Below, piece after piece: positions 49,718-57,641 of a stretch of DNA of 64,000 nucleotides. This DNA comes from Streptomyces malaysiensis subsp. samsunensis (GTDB taxonomy: Bacteria > Actinomycetota > Actinomycetes > Streptomycetales > Streptomycetaceae), in the NCBI RefSeq assembly GCF_024519315.1, contig NZ_JANIIC010000025.1, positions 62,001 to 126,000 of the forward strand. Direction: 5' to 3'. The notes under the pieces were generated by a model that ran no database searches, was not told the DNA's origin, and was given only the letters and a program-made list of their open reading frames with translations. The translations under genes and the position numbers were made by a program. Within the stretch, counting starts at the first letter, position 1; each line of letters opens with the position of its first letter.

Positions 49718-51159
49718 CCGACGCCGTGAGCGACGCGACCGACGGCGCCCCGCGCCATGCCGACGCGGGCCTGCTGAGCCCCACCCGGGCGGGCACCCCC
49801 GCCGAGGCCACCACGTCGGACGGCGCCTGGCTACAGGCGATGCTGGACGCGGAGGCGGGCCTGGTGCGGGCGCAGTCGCGGCTGGGCCTGGTGCCCGGGG
49901 ACGCGGCCCGCACCATCACCGCCCTCGCCCGTGCCGAGCACCTGGATGTGGTGGAGATCGCCCGGCTGGCCCGGGGCGCGGCCAACCCGGTGGTGGCGCT
50001 GGTCCGGGCGTTCACCGCGCTGGTGGCCGCGAAGGACCCGGCCGCCGCGGAGTATGTGCACCGGGGCTCGACCAGCCAGGACATCATGGACACCGCCGCC
50101 ATGCTGGTGGCGCGCAGAACGCTCGCGCCCCTGGTGGCGGACCTGGAGCGGATCGCGGTGGCCTTGCGCGAACTGGCCGTGGCGCACCGGGACACGCTGA
50201 TGCCCGGCCGTACGCTCGCCCTGCACGCCGTGCCCACCACCTTCGGGCTGAAGGCGGCGGGCTGGCTGAGCGGGGTGGAGGAGGCGGCGGCCCGGCTGGC
50301 CCGGATCCGCGACCACGAACTGCCGGTACAGCTCGGCGGTGCGGCGGGCACGCTGGCGGGCTACACCGAGTACGCCCTGATGGACCGGGGGACGCGGCCC
50401 GGGGCGCCGGGGCCGGGGGAGTTCGCGGAGCGGCTGACGGCGGAGTTCGCCGCGCAGGTCGGGCTGAACGAGCCCGCCCTGCCCTGGCACACCGCCCGTA
50501 CCCCGGTCGCGGGGCTGGCCGCCCAACTGGCCCTGACCACCGGGGCGCTGGGCAAGGTCGCGGTGGATGTGCAGCTGCTGTCGCGCACCGAGACGGCCGA
50601 GGTCGCCGAGCCCGCCGCCGAGGGCCGTGGGGTGTCCTCCGCGATGCCGCACAAGCGCAACCCCGCCCTGGCCACGCTGGTGCGCTCCGCCGCGCTCCAG
50701 GTGCCGCCGCTGGCCGGCGCCGTCATGGGGTGCATGCTCGCGGAGGACGAGCGGCCGGCCGGGGCCTGGCACGCCGAGTGGCTTCCGCTGCGCGAATGTC
50801 TGCGGCTGACGGGCGGGGCCGCGCATACGGCCGTCGAACTGGTCGAGGGGCTGGCCGTCTTCCCCGACCGGATGCGCGCCAATCTGCGGCTGACCGGCGG
50901 GCTGATCGTCTCCGAGCGCCTGGCCGCGGCCCTGACCCCGGTGCTGGGCAAGGGGCCCGCCAAGGAGCTGATGAGCAGGGCCTCGGCGGAGGCGGCGCGC
51001 GGCGGGCGGACGCTGGGCGAGGTGCTGGCCGCCGCCCCTGAGCTCGAGGGCCGTTATACGCCGCGGGAGCTGGCCGCCCTGCTGGACCCGGCGAACTATC
51101 CGGGGGCGGCCGGGCCACTGGTGGACCGGGCGGTTCGGGGGCCCCGGGGCCGGTTCTGA
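49714..51159 (+). CDS. CreD-like nitrosuccinate lyase (fumarase/aspartase superfamily)
   Basis: The 481-residue lyase belongs to the fumarase/adenylosuccinate lyase/3-carboxymuconate cycloisomerase superfamily. HRGSTSQDIMDTAAML is the C1 motif, TLALHAVPTTFGLKAAGW the second, and GVSSAMPHKRNPALATLV the signature loop with the catalytic Ser. By itself this could be a PcaB-type enzyme. Its ATGA overlap with a CreE-like gene, and the absence of other protocatechuate-branch genes, point to CreD function: releasing nitrous acid from nitrosuccinate with fumarate as co-product. Confidence 0.8.
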   Translation: MTDAVSDATDGAPRHADAGLLSPTRAGTPAEATTSDGAWLQAMLDAEAGLVRAQSRLGLVPGDAARTITALARAEHLDVVEIARLARGAANPVVALVRAFTALVAAKDPAAAEYVHRGSTSQDIMDTAAMLVARRTLAPLVADLERIAVALRELAVAHRDTLMPGRTLALHAVPTTFGLKAAGWLSGVEEAAARLARIRDHELPVQLGGAAGTLAGYTEYALMDRGTRPGAPGPGEFAERLTAEFAAQVGLNEPALPWHTARTPVAGLAAQLALTTGALGKVAVDVQLLSRTETAEVAEPAAEGRGVSSAMPHKRNPALATLVRSAALQVPPLAGAVMGCMLAEDERPAGAWHAEWLPLRECLRLTGGAAHTAVELVEGLAVFPDRMRANLRLTGGLIVSERLAAALTPVLGKGPAKELMSRASAEAARGGRTLGEVLAAAPELEGRYTPRELAALLDPANYPGAAGPLVDRAVRGPRGRF

Positions 51160-51271
51160 CGGCCGTTCGTGCAGCGATGTCGGCCGGGGATGTCACATCC
51201 GGGCGGGGCTCGGCGTCTTGGGATGCCGATACGGGTTTCCATACGCCGTGCGCTTGAGGAAGGAAGAGGGA

Positions 51272-53521
51272 ATGCTGGACAGACTGGCCGGTTTCGTCGT
51301 GCGGAAGCGCCTGGCGGTCTTGGTCGTCGGCCTGCTGCTCGCCGTGGTCGGCGGTGTGGCGAGTACGACGTTGTTCGACAAGCTGACGGCCGGCGGTTTC
51401 GACGATCCCAAGTCGGAGTCCTCGCGGGCGATCACCGCGCTGGACGACCGGTTCGGGCAGGGGCTGCCCAATCTCACCCTGCTGGTGACGTCGAAGGGTG
51501 GGGTCGACGATCCGTCGGTGACGGCGGCGGGCACCGAGCTCACCCGGAAGCTGGGCCGGGAGCCCGGAGTGGCCAACGTCAGCTCCTACTGGACCACCGG
51601 GAAGGCCCCGCAGCTGCGCGGCAAGAGCGGCCACAAGGCCCTCATCATGGGCACGGTCACCGGGGACGACACCACCTCGCAGAAGCGGGTGGCCGCGCTG
51701 GCGGACCGTTACGAGGGCTCACGGGACGGGCTGGAGGTGAAGTTCGGCGGCTATACGAAGTTCCAGCGGGAGCTGCTGGAGCAGGGCCAGAAGGACGCCA
51801 CCACCGGTGAGACGGTCGCCATCCCGATCACCCTGGTCGCGCTGGTGTTCATCTTCGGCAGCGCGGTGGCCGCGGCGCTGCCGCTGGCCGTGGCCCTGGT
51901 GGCGATGATGCTGACGATGGGTCTGACATGGATCCTGGCGAGCGTCACCACCGTCGGATCGCTCGCGGCGAGCGTGGTGACCCTGCTGGGCCTGGGCCTG
52001 GCCATCGACTACAGCCTGCTGATGGTCAGCCGCTACCGGGAGGAGCTGCGGTCCGGGCTCACCCCGCAGGACGCCATCCGGGCGACGCTGACCTCCGCCG
52101 GGCGCACCGTGACCTTCTCGGCGCTGACCGTCGCCGTCTCGTCCCTGGCCATGGCCTGGTTCCCGCTCCAGGCGGTGCGGTCCATGGGCTACGCGGGGGC
52201 GCTCACGGCGCTGCTGTCCGGCGCGTCCTCGCTCATCGTGCTGCCGGCCCTGCTGGCCCTGCTCGGCGACCGGATCGAGAAGGGGCGGGTGTTCCGCAGG
52301 CGGCGGCCCGCGACGGCCGCCACGGGCCCCGAGGCCGCGGGCCGGAGCGTGGAGAGCGGCTTCTGGCACCGGCTGGCCACCACCGTGATGCGGCGCCCGG
52401 TGCCGATCGTGACCATCGTGACCGCGTTCCTGCTGCTGCTCGGCGCGCCGTTCCTCGGCATCAACCTCGGCATGCCGGACGAGCGGGTGATGCCCGCGTC
52501 CTCGTCGGCACGTCAGGTCGCCGACACCGTGCGCGCCGAGTTCGACAGCAGTGAGCAGAACGCGCTCCAGGTCGTGGCGCCCGAGGGGGGCGGTGACCGG
52601 GCGGCCGTCGGCGCGTACGCACAGCGGCTGTCCGAGCTGCCGCACGTCGCCGCCGTCCGCACCGCCACCGGCGCCTACGCCGAGGGGCGGCAGGCCGCGC
52701 CGCCCGATCAGCGGTACGCGCGCTTCGCCTCGGGCGACGCCGTCTACTTCTCGGTGGTGCCGGAGACGGCCAGCGCGGACGACGCGGACCGGCTGGTCGG
52801 CGAGATCCGGTCGACGAAGGCGCCGTTCGAGACGCTGGTCGGCGGGGCCGCGGCCACCAACCACGACGCCGCCGCGGCGCTGGAGAAGTGGCTGCCGTAC
52901 GCCCTGGGCACGGTGCTGCTGACCATGCTGGTGCTGCTGTTCCTGGTGACCGGGAGCGTCATGCTGCCGTTCCTCGCGCTGGTGCTCAGCGCGCTGAGCC
53001 TGACGGCCACCTTCGGGGCGCTGGTGTGGGTCTTCCAGGACGGCCATCTCGCCGGGCTGTTCGGCGACTTCACCCCGACCGGCAACATCGCCGCGACGAT
53101 CCCGGTGATGCTCTTCGGCCTCGCCTTCGGGCTCGCGATGGACTACCAGGTCTTCCTGCTGTCCCGGATGCGGGAGGAGTACGAGCTGACCGGCTCGCCG
53201 ACCGCCGCCGTCGCCCAGGGGCTGGAGCGCACCGGGCGCATCGTCACGGCGGCCGCGGTGGCGATCTCGGTAGTCTTCCTGGCGTTCACCGTCTCCGGCA
53301 TCTCGCTGGTGAAGGCGTACGGGGTCGGGCTGCCACTGGCCGTCCTGATGGACGCGACGCTGATCCGCGGGGCCGTGCTGCCCGCCGCGATGCGGCTGGG
53401 CGGGCGGGCCACCTGGTGGGCCCCGGCCGCGCTGCGGCGGCTGCACGATCGGTACGGCCTGCGGGAGGAGCCCGCGGCGCCGGCGCCGAAACGCGACGGC
53501 GACCGAGCCCTGACCGGCTGA
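51272..53521 (+). CDS. MMPL-family RND exporter
   Basis: A 749-residue transporter with two homologous halves, each with one helix, a periplasmic-type loop and five helices: residues ~15-35, ~185-360, ~390-410 and ~560-715. GLAIDYSLLMVSRYREELRS and FGLAMDYQVFLLSRMREEYE are the paired MMPL signatures with the proton-relay Asp-Tyr. MMPL proteins export lipids and hydrophobic natural products by proton motive force. At the end of the BGC, 112 bp after the lyase, it is the likely exporter or self-resistance factor for the product. GAAGAGGGA precedes ATG 51272. Confidence 0.9.
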   Translation: MLDRLAGFVVRKRLAVLVVGLLLAVVGGVASTTLFDKLTAGGFDDPKSESSRAITALDDRFGQGLPNLTLLVTSKGGVDDPSVTAAGTELTRKLGREPGVANVSSYWTTGKAPQLRGKSGHKALIMGTVTGDDTTSQKRVAALADRYEGSRDGLEVKFGGYTKFQRELLEQGQKDATTGETVAIPITLVALVFIFGSAVAAALPLAVALVAMMLTMGLTWILASVTTVGSLAASVVTLLGLGLAIDYSLLMVSRYREELRSGLTPQDAIRATLTSAGRTVTFSALTVAVSSLAMAWFPLQAVRSMGYAGALTALLSGASSLIVLPALLALLGDRIEKGRVFRRRRPATAATGPEAAGRSVESGFWHRLATTVMRRPVPIVTIVTAFLLLLGAPFLGINLGMPDERVMPASSSARQVADTVRAEFDSSEQNALQVVAPEGGGDRAAVGAYAQRLSELPHVAAVRTATGAYAEGRQAAPPDQRYARFASGDAVYFSVVPETASADDADRLVGEIRSTKAPFETLVGGAAATNHDAAAALEKWLPYALGTVLLTMLVLLFLVTGSVMLPFLALVLSALSLTATFGALVWVFQDGHLAGLFGDFTPTGNIAATIPVMLFGLAFGLAMDYQVFLLSRMREEYELTGSPTAAVAQGLERTGRIVTAAAVAISVVFLAFTVSGISLVKAYGVGLPLAVLMDATLIRGAVLPAAMRLGGRATWWAPAALRRLHDRYGLREEPAAPAPKRDGDRALTG

Positions 53522-53622
53522 CCGGCCCACGGCGCATGGCGGCCCACGGGTCCGCCGCCTGCGGGCGGCCCTTTACGGGCTGCCTCACGCGGTCGCCTCG
53601 CACGGGCCGTCTGCGCGGTGTT

Positions 53623-54002
53623 GGTTCTTTCCCCTCCCCGCCCCTTCCCGTAACCAGGGGCTCCGCCCCTGGACCCCGGCTCCGGGCGAACCCCCGCCAC
53701 GCGGCGAAGCCGCATATCGATACCGCGGGCAGGGGCGAAGCCCCAGTCCGGAGGCTGGGACGGAGCCCCGGCCCGGGGGCTGGGACGAAACCCCGGCCCG
53801 GGGGCTGGGGTCCGAGGCGGAGCCCCGGTCCAAAACCCGCGACAAAACCCCGGCCCAGAGCCTGGGGCCAAACCCCGGTCCAGGGGCTGACGCGGCCCCG
53901 GGCGGGGACTGGCACGGTCCCGGTCCAGGGGCCGGCGCGGTCCCGGGGCGGGGGCTGGGGCGGAGCCCCAGTTTCGGGAAGGGGCGGGGAGGGGAAAGAA
54001 CC
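53623..54002. repeat. 380-bp element with 28-bp perfect inverted arms at the BGC right edge
   Basis: Positions 53623-53650 and 53975-54002 are exact 28-bp reverse complements, containing the same CCCCTCCCCGCCCCTTCCCG arm as the element at 44821. Inside are many GGGGCTCCGCCCC and GGGGCGAAGCCCC hairpins and imperfect direct repeats (about 53735-53930). Both elements continue outward on the right as CCGGACA(T/C)CCCGTAG. No gene is supported in 53522-54030. Confidence 0.85.
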
Positions 54003-54030
54003 CCCGGACACCCCGTAGCGCGAGCCCCTC

Positions 54031-54813
54031 CTACAGCGGTTCCGCTTCCGTCGCGGTGTACTCCTTGCGCAGGAGGTCCAGGACGGGGTGCTCCGGATCG
54101 AATTCCACCCCGTCGATCGACCGGATCGCCCGCACCCCCACCCCCGCGTTCAGCGCAAAGGCCACCCGCAGCGAACCGAACCGCTCGCGGTCGATCCGCT
54201 CGGTGTGCTGCGGGCCGCCATGGCCGCGGCGGAGGAGTTCCTGGGTGACGCCCGGCAGGCATACGGCGTCCGGCCACAGCAGGCGCCGGCCGTCGTGGAA
54301 CCCCACGTTCCAGGTCGTGCCCTCGGACACCGCACCCCGCTCGTCCGTCAGCAGCACATCGTCGTAGCCGTCGAGCTGGGCCTGGCGGCGCAGCCGCAAC
54401 AGCCCGAACAGCCCTACATGTTTGACCTCCGGCAGATCGCGGCGGTAGGGCGCGGTGCGCACGCTCAGCGGTGGTGGTGACGAGACGGCGGCGGGCCGGG
54501 TGGTGACCAGGATCCGCGGCTCGGCCTCGGCCCCGGGCCGCTCCAGCCCGAGGTCGGGGTCGTAGACGGTCACCCGGACCGTGAGCGGTCCCGTGGTGTC
54601 CGCGACGGCGCGCCGGGCCAGTTCGCGGATCCGGTCCCGGTCCGGTGCGGTGCCGAACAGCACCCCGCAGTCCCGTATCAGCCGGTCCAGATGGAGGCTC
54701 AGCCCGCGTACCCGCCCGTCCTCCACCCGCATCGTGGTGAAGTGGCCGTAGTTGATCATGGCCAGCGCCGTCAGCTCGCGGATTCCCGCCGGTTGCCCGT
54801 TCAGCTCTGTCAT
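54031..54813 (-). CDS. Class IV PLP enzyme (aminotransferase/aminodeoxychorismate lyase family)
   Basis: A 260-residue fold-type IV PLP protein. LPEVKHVGLFGLLRLRRQAQ holds the probable PLP Lys; GYDDVLLTDERGAVSEGTTW then NVGFHDG and LPGVTQELL are family hallmarks. Members include branched-chain and D-amino-acid aminotransferases and PabC. A PabC role would complete p-aminobenzoate synthesis for the neighbouring cluster, but the gene is translationally coupled (ATGA at 54810-54813) to an ECF sigma factor upstream and separated from the BGC by the large palindromic element. Similar stand-alone genes are common in Streptomyces. Function is therefore undecided. Confidence 0.8.
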   Translation of the reverse strand: MTELNGQPAGIRELTALAMINYGHFTTMRVEDGRVRGLSLHLDRLIRDCGVLFGTAPDRDRIRELARRAVADTTGPLTVRVTVYDPDLGLERPGAEAEPRILVTTRPAAVSSPPPLSVRTAPYRRDLPEVKHVGLFGLLRLRRQAQLDGYDDVLLTDERGAVSEGTTWNVGFHDGRRLLWPDAVCLPGVTQELLRRGHGGPQHTERIDRERFGSLRVAFALNAGVGVRAIRSIDGVEFDPEHPVLDLLRKEYTATEAEPL

Positions 54814-55766
54814 GGGGCCAGTCTTTCAGCCGGAGGGTGGACGGCCGCGGCGAGTCGCTCCAGCTTCTCGGGGTTGATCAGACCGTAGATGCCGCGCACC
54901 CGCTCACCACCGGGCGCGGGGTCGAACACCGCGGCCGCGTACAGCGTCCCGCCGATGAACAGGACCGCCCCCGGGCCCCCGTTCATCCGCACCAGCCGCA
55001 CGCTGAAAGTGGGCAGTTGCGCGCTGACGGCGGCCACCAGGCGGGCCACCTTCTCCCGGCCCTCGATCACGCGGAGGGCGGCACGGCGCTTGCCGCCGCC
55101 GTCGCTCCACATGACCACCTCCGGGGCCAGGACGTCCATCAGGGCTTCGAGGTCGCCGCCGATGGCCGCGTCGAGGAACCGCTCGGTGACGATCCGCTGG
55201 GTCCCGCGGTCCAGGTCGTAGCGCGGCCGCCGGGCCTCGACGCGCTCCTTGGCGCGGTGGGCGAGCTGGCGGACGGCGGCCGGGCTGCGGCCCAGGATCG
55301 CGGCGATCTCCCCATGGTCGTAGGCGAACGCCTCGCGCAGCACGAACACCGCGCGCTGCAAGGGGGTCAGGGTCTCCAGGACCACCAGCATCGCCAGGGA
55401 CACCGATTCGGTGCGGATCGCGGTGTCGGGGGTGTCCGGTTCGGTCAGCACGGGTTCGGGCAGCCAGGGGCCGATATAGCTCTCCCGGCTCCGGCGGGCG
55501 CGCCGCATCTGGGTGAGCGCGTGGTTGACGGCGATCCGCACCAGATAGGCCCGGGGGTGGGCGATCTCCTTGTCCTGGACCGCCGCCCAGGACAGCCAGG
55601 TCTCCTGGACCACGTCCTCGGTGTCGGCGACTGTGCCGAGCATGTTGTAGACGATGGAGAAGAGCAGCTCACGGTGGACGAGGAAGTCCTCACCCCCCGC
55701 ATCCGGCACCGGCCTGTCCCGCGGCCCGTCCCTGGAGGTCTTCGACGGAGGTGCGGGGGTGTCCAT
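54810..55766 (-). CDS. ECF41-type RNA polymerase sigma factor
   Basis: The 318-residue sigma factor has region 2 (ELLFSIVYNMLGTVADTEDV, VQETWLSWAAV), region 4 (TLTPLQRAVFVLREAFAYDH, GEIAAILGRSPAAVRQLAHR) and a C-terminal SnoaL-like extension with both ECF41 motifs, SDGGGKRR (DGGGK/R) and INPEKLERLA (NPDKL-like). In ECF41 this extension replaces an anti-sigma factor and tunes activity. The usual carboxymuconolactone-decarboxylase-type partner is not next to it; instead a class IV PLP enzyme overlaps its stop by ATGA. Its targets are unknown; autoregulation is typical. Confidence 0.9.
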   Translation of the reverse strand: MDTPAPPSKTSRDGPRDRPVPDAGGEDFLVHRELLFSIVYNMLGTVADTEDVVQETWLSWAAVQDKEIAHPRAYLVRIAVNHALTQMRRARRSRESYIGPWLPEPVLTEPDTPDTAIRTESVSLAMLVVLETLTPLQRAVFVLREAFAYDHGEIAAILGRSPAAVRQLAHRAKERVEARRPRYDLDRGTQRIVTERFLDAAIGGDLEALMDVLAPEVVMWSDGGGKRRAALRVIEGREKVARLVAAVSAQLPTFSVRLVRMNGGPGAVLFIGGTLYAAAVFDPAPGGERVRGIYGLINPEKLERLAAAVHPPAERLAP

Positions 55767-55817
55767 TGCACCGATGGTAGGCGGCGCGCCCCTGCGGCCA
55801 ACGCTTAGGATCGGCTC

Positions 55818-56336
55818 ATGCCCGATCTCGTATCCGTCAACTACCGCAAGTACGACGGCTCCCTGCACTGGAATCTGCGGATGCGCAGGCTGGGCGAGGA
55901 CGGCCACGGCGTCTGGCTCGGGCTGCCCGCCGGGGCGGTCATGCGCAAGGGGTACGGCCCGCCGGTGCCGATCGAATGCGCGCATGTGATCCTCTTCCCG
56001 CACGAGGTGTGGTGGACCGCGGTGTTCAACGCCGCGCCCCGGGAGACCGAGGTCTACTGCGATATCGCCACGCCTCCCCAGTGGGTCTCCGACCACGAGG
56101 TCACGATGGTGGACCTGGACCTCGATGTGCTCCGCAAGCGGACGGACGGCTCGACCCTGCTGGTGGACCAGGACGAGTTCGCCGAGCACCAGGTGCGCTA
56201 CGGCTATCCGGCGGATGTCATAGCGGAGGCCGAGGCGGCGGGGCGGTGGCTGATGGACGCGGTCGACGGGCGCGCCGAACCGTTCGGGAACGCCTTCGAG
56301 CCGTGGCTGGGCATGGTCGACGGCGAGCGGCCCTGA
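55818..56336 (+). CDS. DUF402 (FomD-like) protein
   Basis: The 172-residue protein has YGPPVPIECAHVILFPHEVWW, VYCDIATPPQWVSDHEVTMV and DLDLDVLRKRTDGSTLLVDQ, then DEFAEH: the Asp/Glu-rich metal site of DUF402 proteins. Family members such as FomD and related nucleotide phosphatases hydrolyse nucleoside di- or cytidylyl phosphates. It is divergent from the sigma factor gene (51-bp gap) and convergent with the MFS gene. Substrate not deducible. Confidence 0.88.
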   Translation: MPDLVSVNYRKYDGSLHWNLRMRRLGEDGHGVWLGLPAGAVMRKGYGPPVPIECAHVILFPHEVWWTAVFNAAPRETEVYCDIATPPQWVSDHEVTMVDLDLDVLRKRTDGSTLLVDQDEFAEHQVRYGYPADVIAEAEAAGRWLMDAVDGRAEPFGNAFEPWLGMVDGERP

Positions 56337-56354
56337 CGCCGGTTCACCGTCGGC

Positions 56355-57638
56355 TCATCCGGGCGGGCGTCCCGTGCCCGGCGAGGCCGGGGACTCCTCC
56401 GTACGCCGTTTCTCCGGTGCCGAACGGCCTTCGCCGGGGTCCGCGGGCGGGCGCCCGCGCAGCGGCCGGACGGCTATCGCCGCCGATATCAGCAGCAGTC
56501 CGCCCAGCATGACGAAGGGCGCGGCGGTGCCCGCGAGCCCCGCGAGCACACCGGCTGAGGCGGGCGCGGCCACCTGGCCGAGCCGGTTGCCGGTCAGCCG
56601 CAGCGCGAGGGCCGTGCTGCGCGCCCCCTCCGGGGCGGCCTGGACGACGGTGGTCATCGACAGCGGCTGTCCGACGCCGAGGCAGAAGCCAAGACCGGCC
56701 AGCAGCACCCCGAGCGTCCAGGCGGGCACCGGCAGGGCGATGCCCGCGCACAGCAGCGCGGCGCCCAGACAGCTGACGGCCATCAGCACGGTGCGGCCCA
56801 TCAGCCGGATCATCGGGGTGATGGCGAGCCGGCAGGCCACGGTGGCGGCGGCGCGCAGGCTGAGCAGCACACCGACGACCGCGGGCGAGATCCCGCGCTG
56901 TTCGCCGACGACCGGCAGATAGGCGGTCAGGATGTCGGTGGCGGAGAGCACGGCGAGGCTGATGAACATGCCGGAGGCGACCCCGCGGGTGGTCAGGATC
57001 CCCCGTACGGACACCTTCCGCGCGGGGGCCTCCTTGCCGGGTGCCCCCGCCGTCCCGGCCCGGCGGCGCTCGATGCGCCACAGCGAGGTGAGCGAGAAGG
57101 TGGTGAGGGCGGCGGAGACGAACAGCGCGGTGGCGCTGGTGCGGCCCATCGCCCCGTCGTGTTCGGAGACCACCAGACCGGCCGCGATGGGCCCGATGAG
57201 CTGGCCGAGCGAGGCGCCGATGGTGAAGTGGCCGAAGTTGCGGTCCTGTTCGTCGGGGGCGCTCTGGCGGGCCACGATGGACTGGGCGCCGATGACGAAC
57301 GACAGATGGCCGAGGCCCATCACCCCGCTCCACGCGGCCATCGCCGGCAGCGATCCGGCCGTTCCGCTGAGCGCGCAGCCGGTGGCGATGAGCGCGACCC
57401 CGATGGGCAGCAGCGGGGCGCACCGCCCGTGGTCGGTGCGCCGCCCCAGGGGGACGGCGGCGAACAGCGGCAACAGGGCGTAGACACCGGCGATGACACC
57501 GATGGCGCGGGCGTCGGCACCGAGCGCCAGCGCCCGGTAGGAGACGGCAGGCCGCGCCATGCTCACCGCCCCCTGGGTGAACGAGAAGGCGATGACCAGG
57601 CGCAGCAGCCAGCCCCTCCCGGGCTCTGAACTCTTCAC
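56355..57638 (-). CDS. Major facilitator superfamily transporter
   Basis: A 427-residue MFS permease with twelve predicted helices. The motif-A loop reads PLGRRTDHGRCAPLLPIG between helices 2 and 3; a basic linker follows helix 6. It ends in a hydrophilic Pro/Arg-rich tail. It starts 3 bp after the CitMHS stop on the same strand, so they are probably co-transcribed. A drug- or sugar-exporter type is likely; the substrate is unknown. Confidence 0.85.
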   Translation of the reverse strand: MKSSEPGRGWLLRLVIAFSFTQGAVSMARPAVSYRALALGADARAIGVIAGVYALLPLFAAVPLGRRTDHGRCAPLLPIGVALIATGCALSGTAGSLPAMAAWSGVMGLGHLSFVIGAQSIVARQSAPDEQDRNFGHFTIGASLGQLIGPIAAGLVVSEHDGAMGRTSATALFVSAALTTFSLTSLWRIERRRAGTAGAPGKEAPARKVSVRGILTTRGVASGMFISLAVLSATDILTAYLPVVGEQRGISPAVVGVLLSLRAAATVACRLAITPMIRLMGRTVLMAVSCLGAALLCAGIALPVPAWTLGVLLAGLGFCLGVGQPLSMTTVVQAAPEGARSTALALRLTGNRLGQVAAPASAGVLAGLAGTAAPFVMLGGLLLISAAIAVRPLRGRPPADPGEGRSAPEKRRTEESPASPGTGRPPG

Positions 57639-57641
57639 GGG

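Noticed and set aside
49714..51159. Protocatechuate branch (pcaB) as the role of the lyase
   Set aside because: No pcaG/H/C/D/I/J gene is adjacent, whereas the gene overlaps a CreE-like flavoprotein gene. Kept only as an alternative.
53623..54002. Insertion sequence
   Set aside because: Despite 28-bp perfect terminal arms, the 380-bp interior encodes no transposase and consists of short hairpins.
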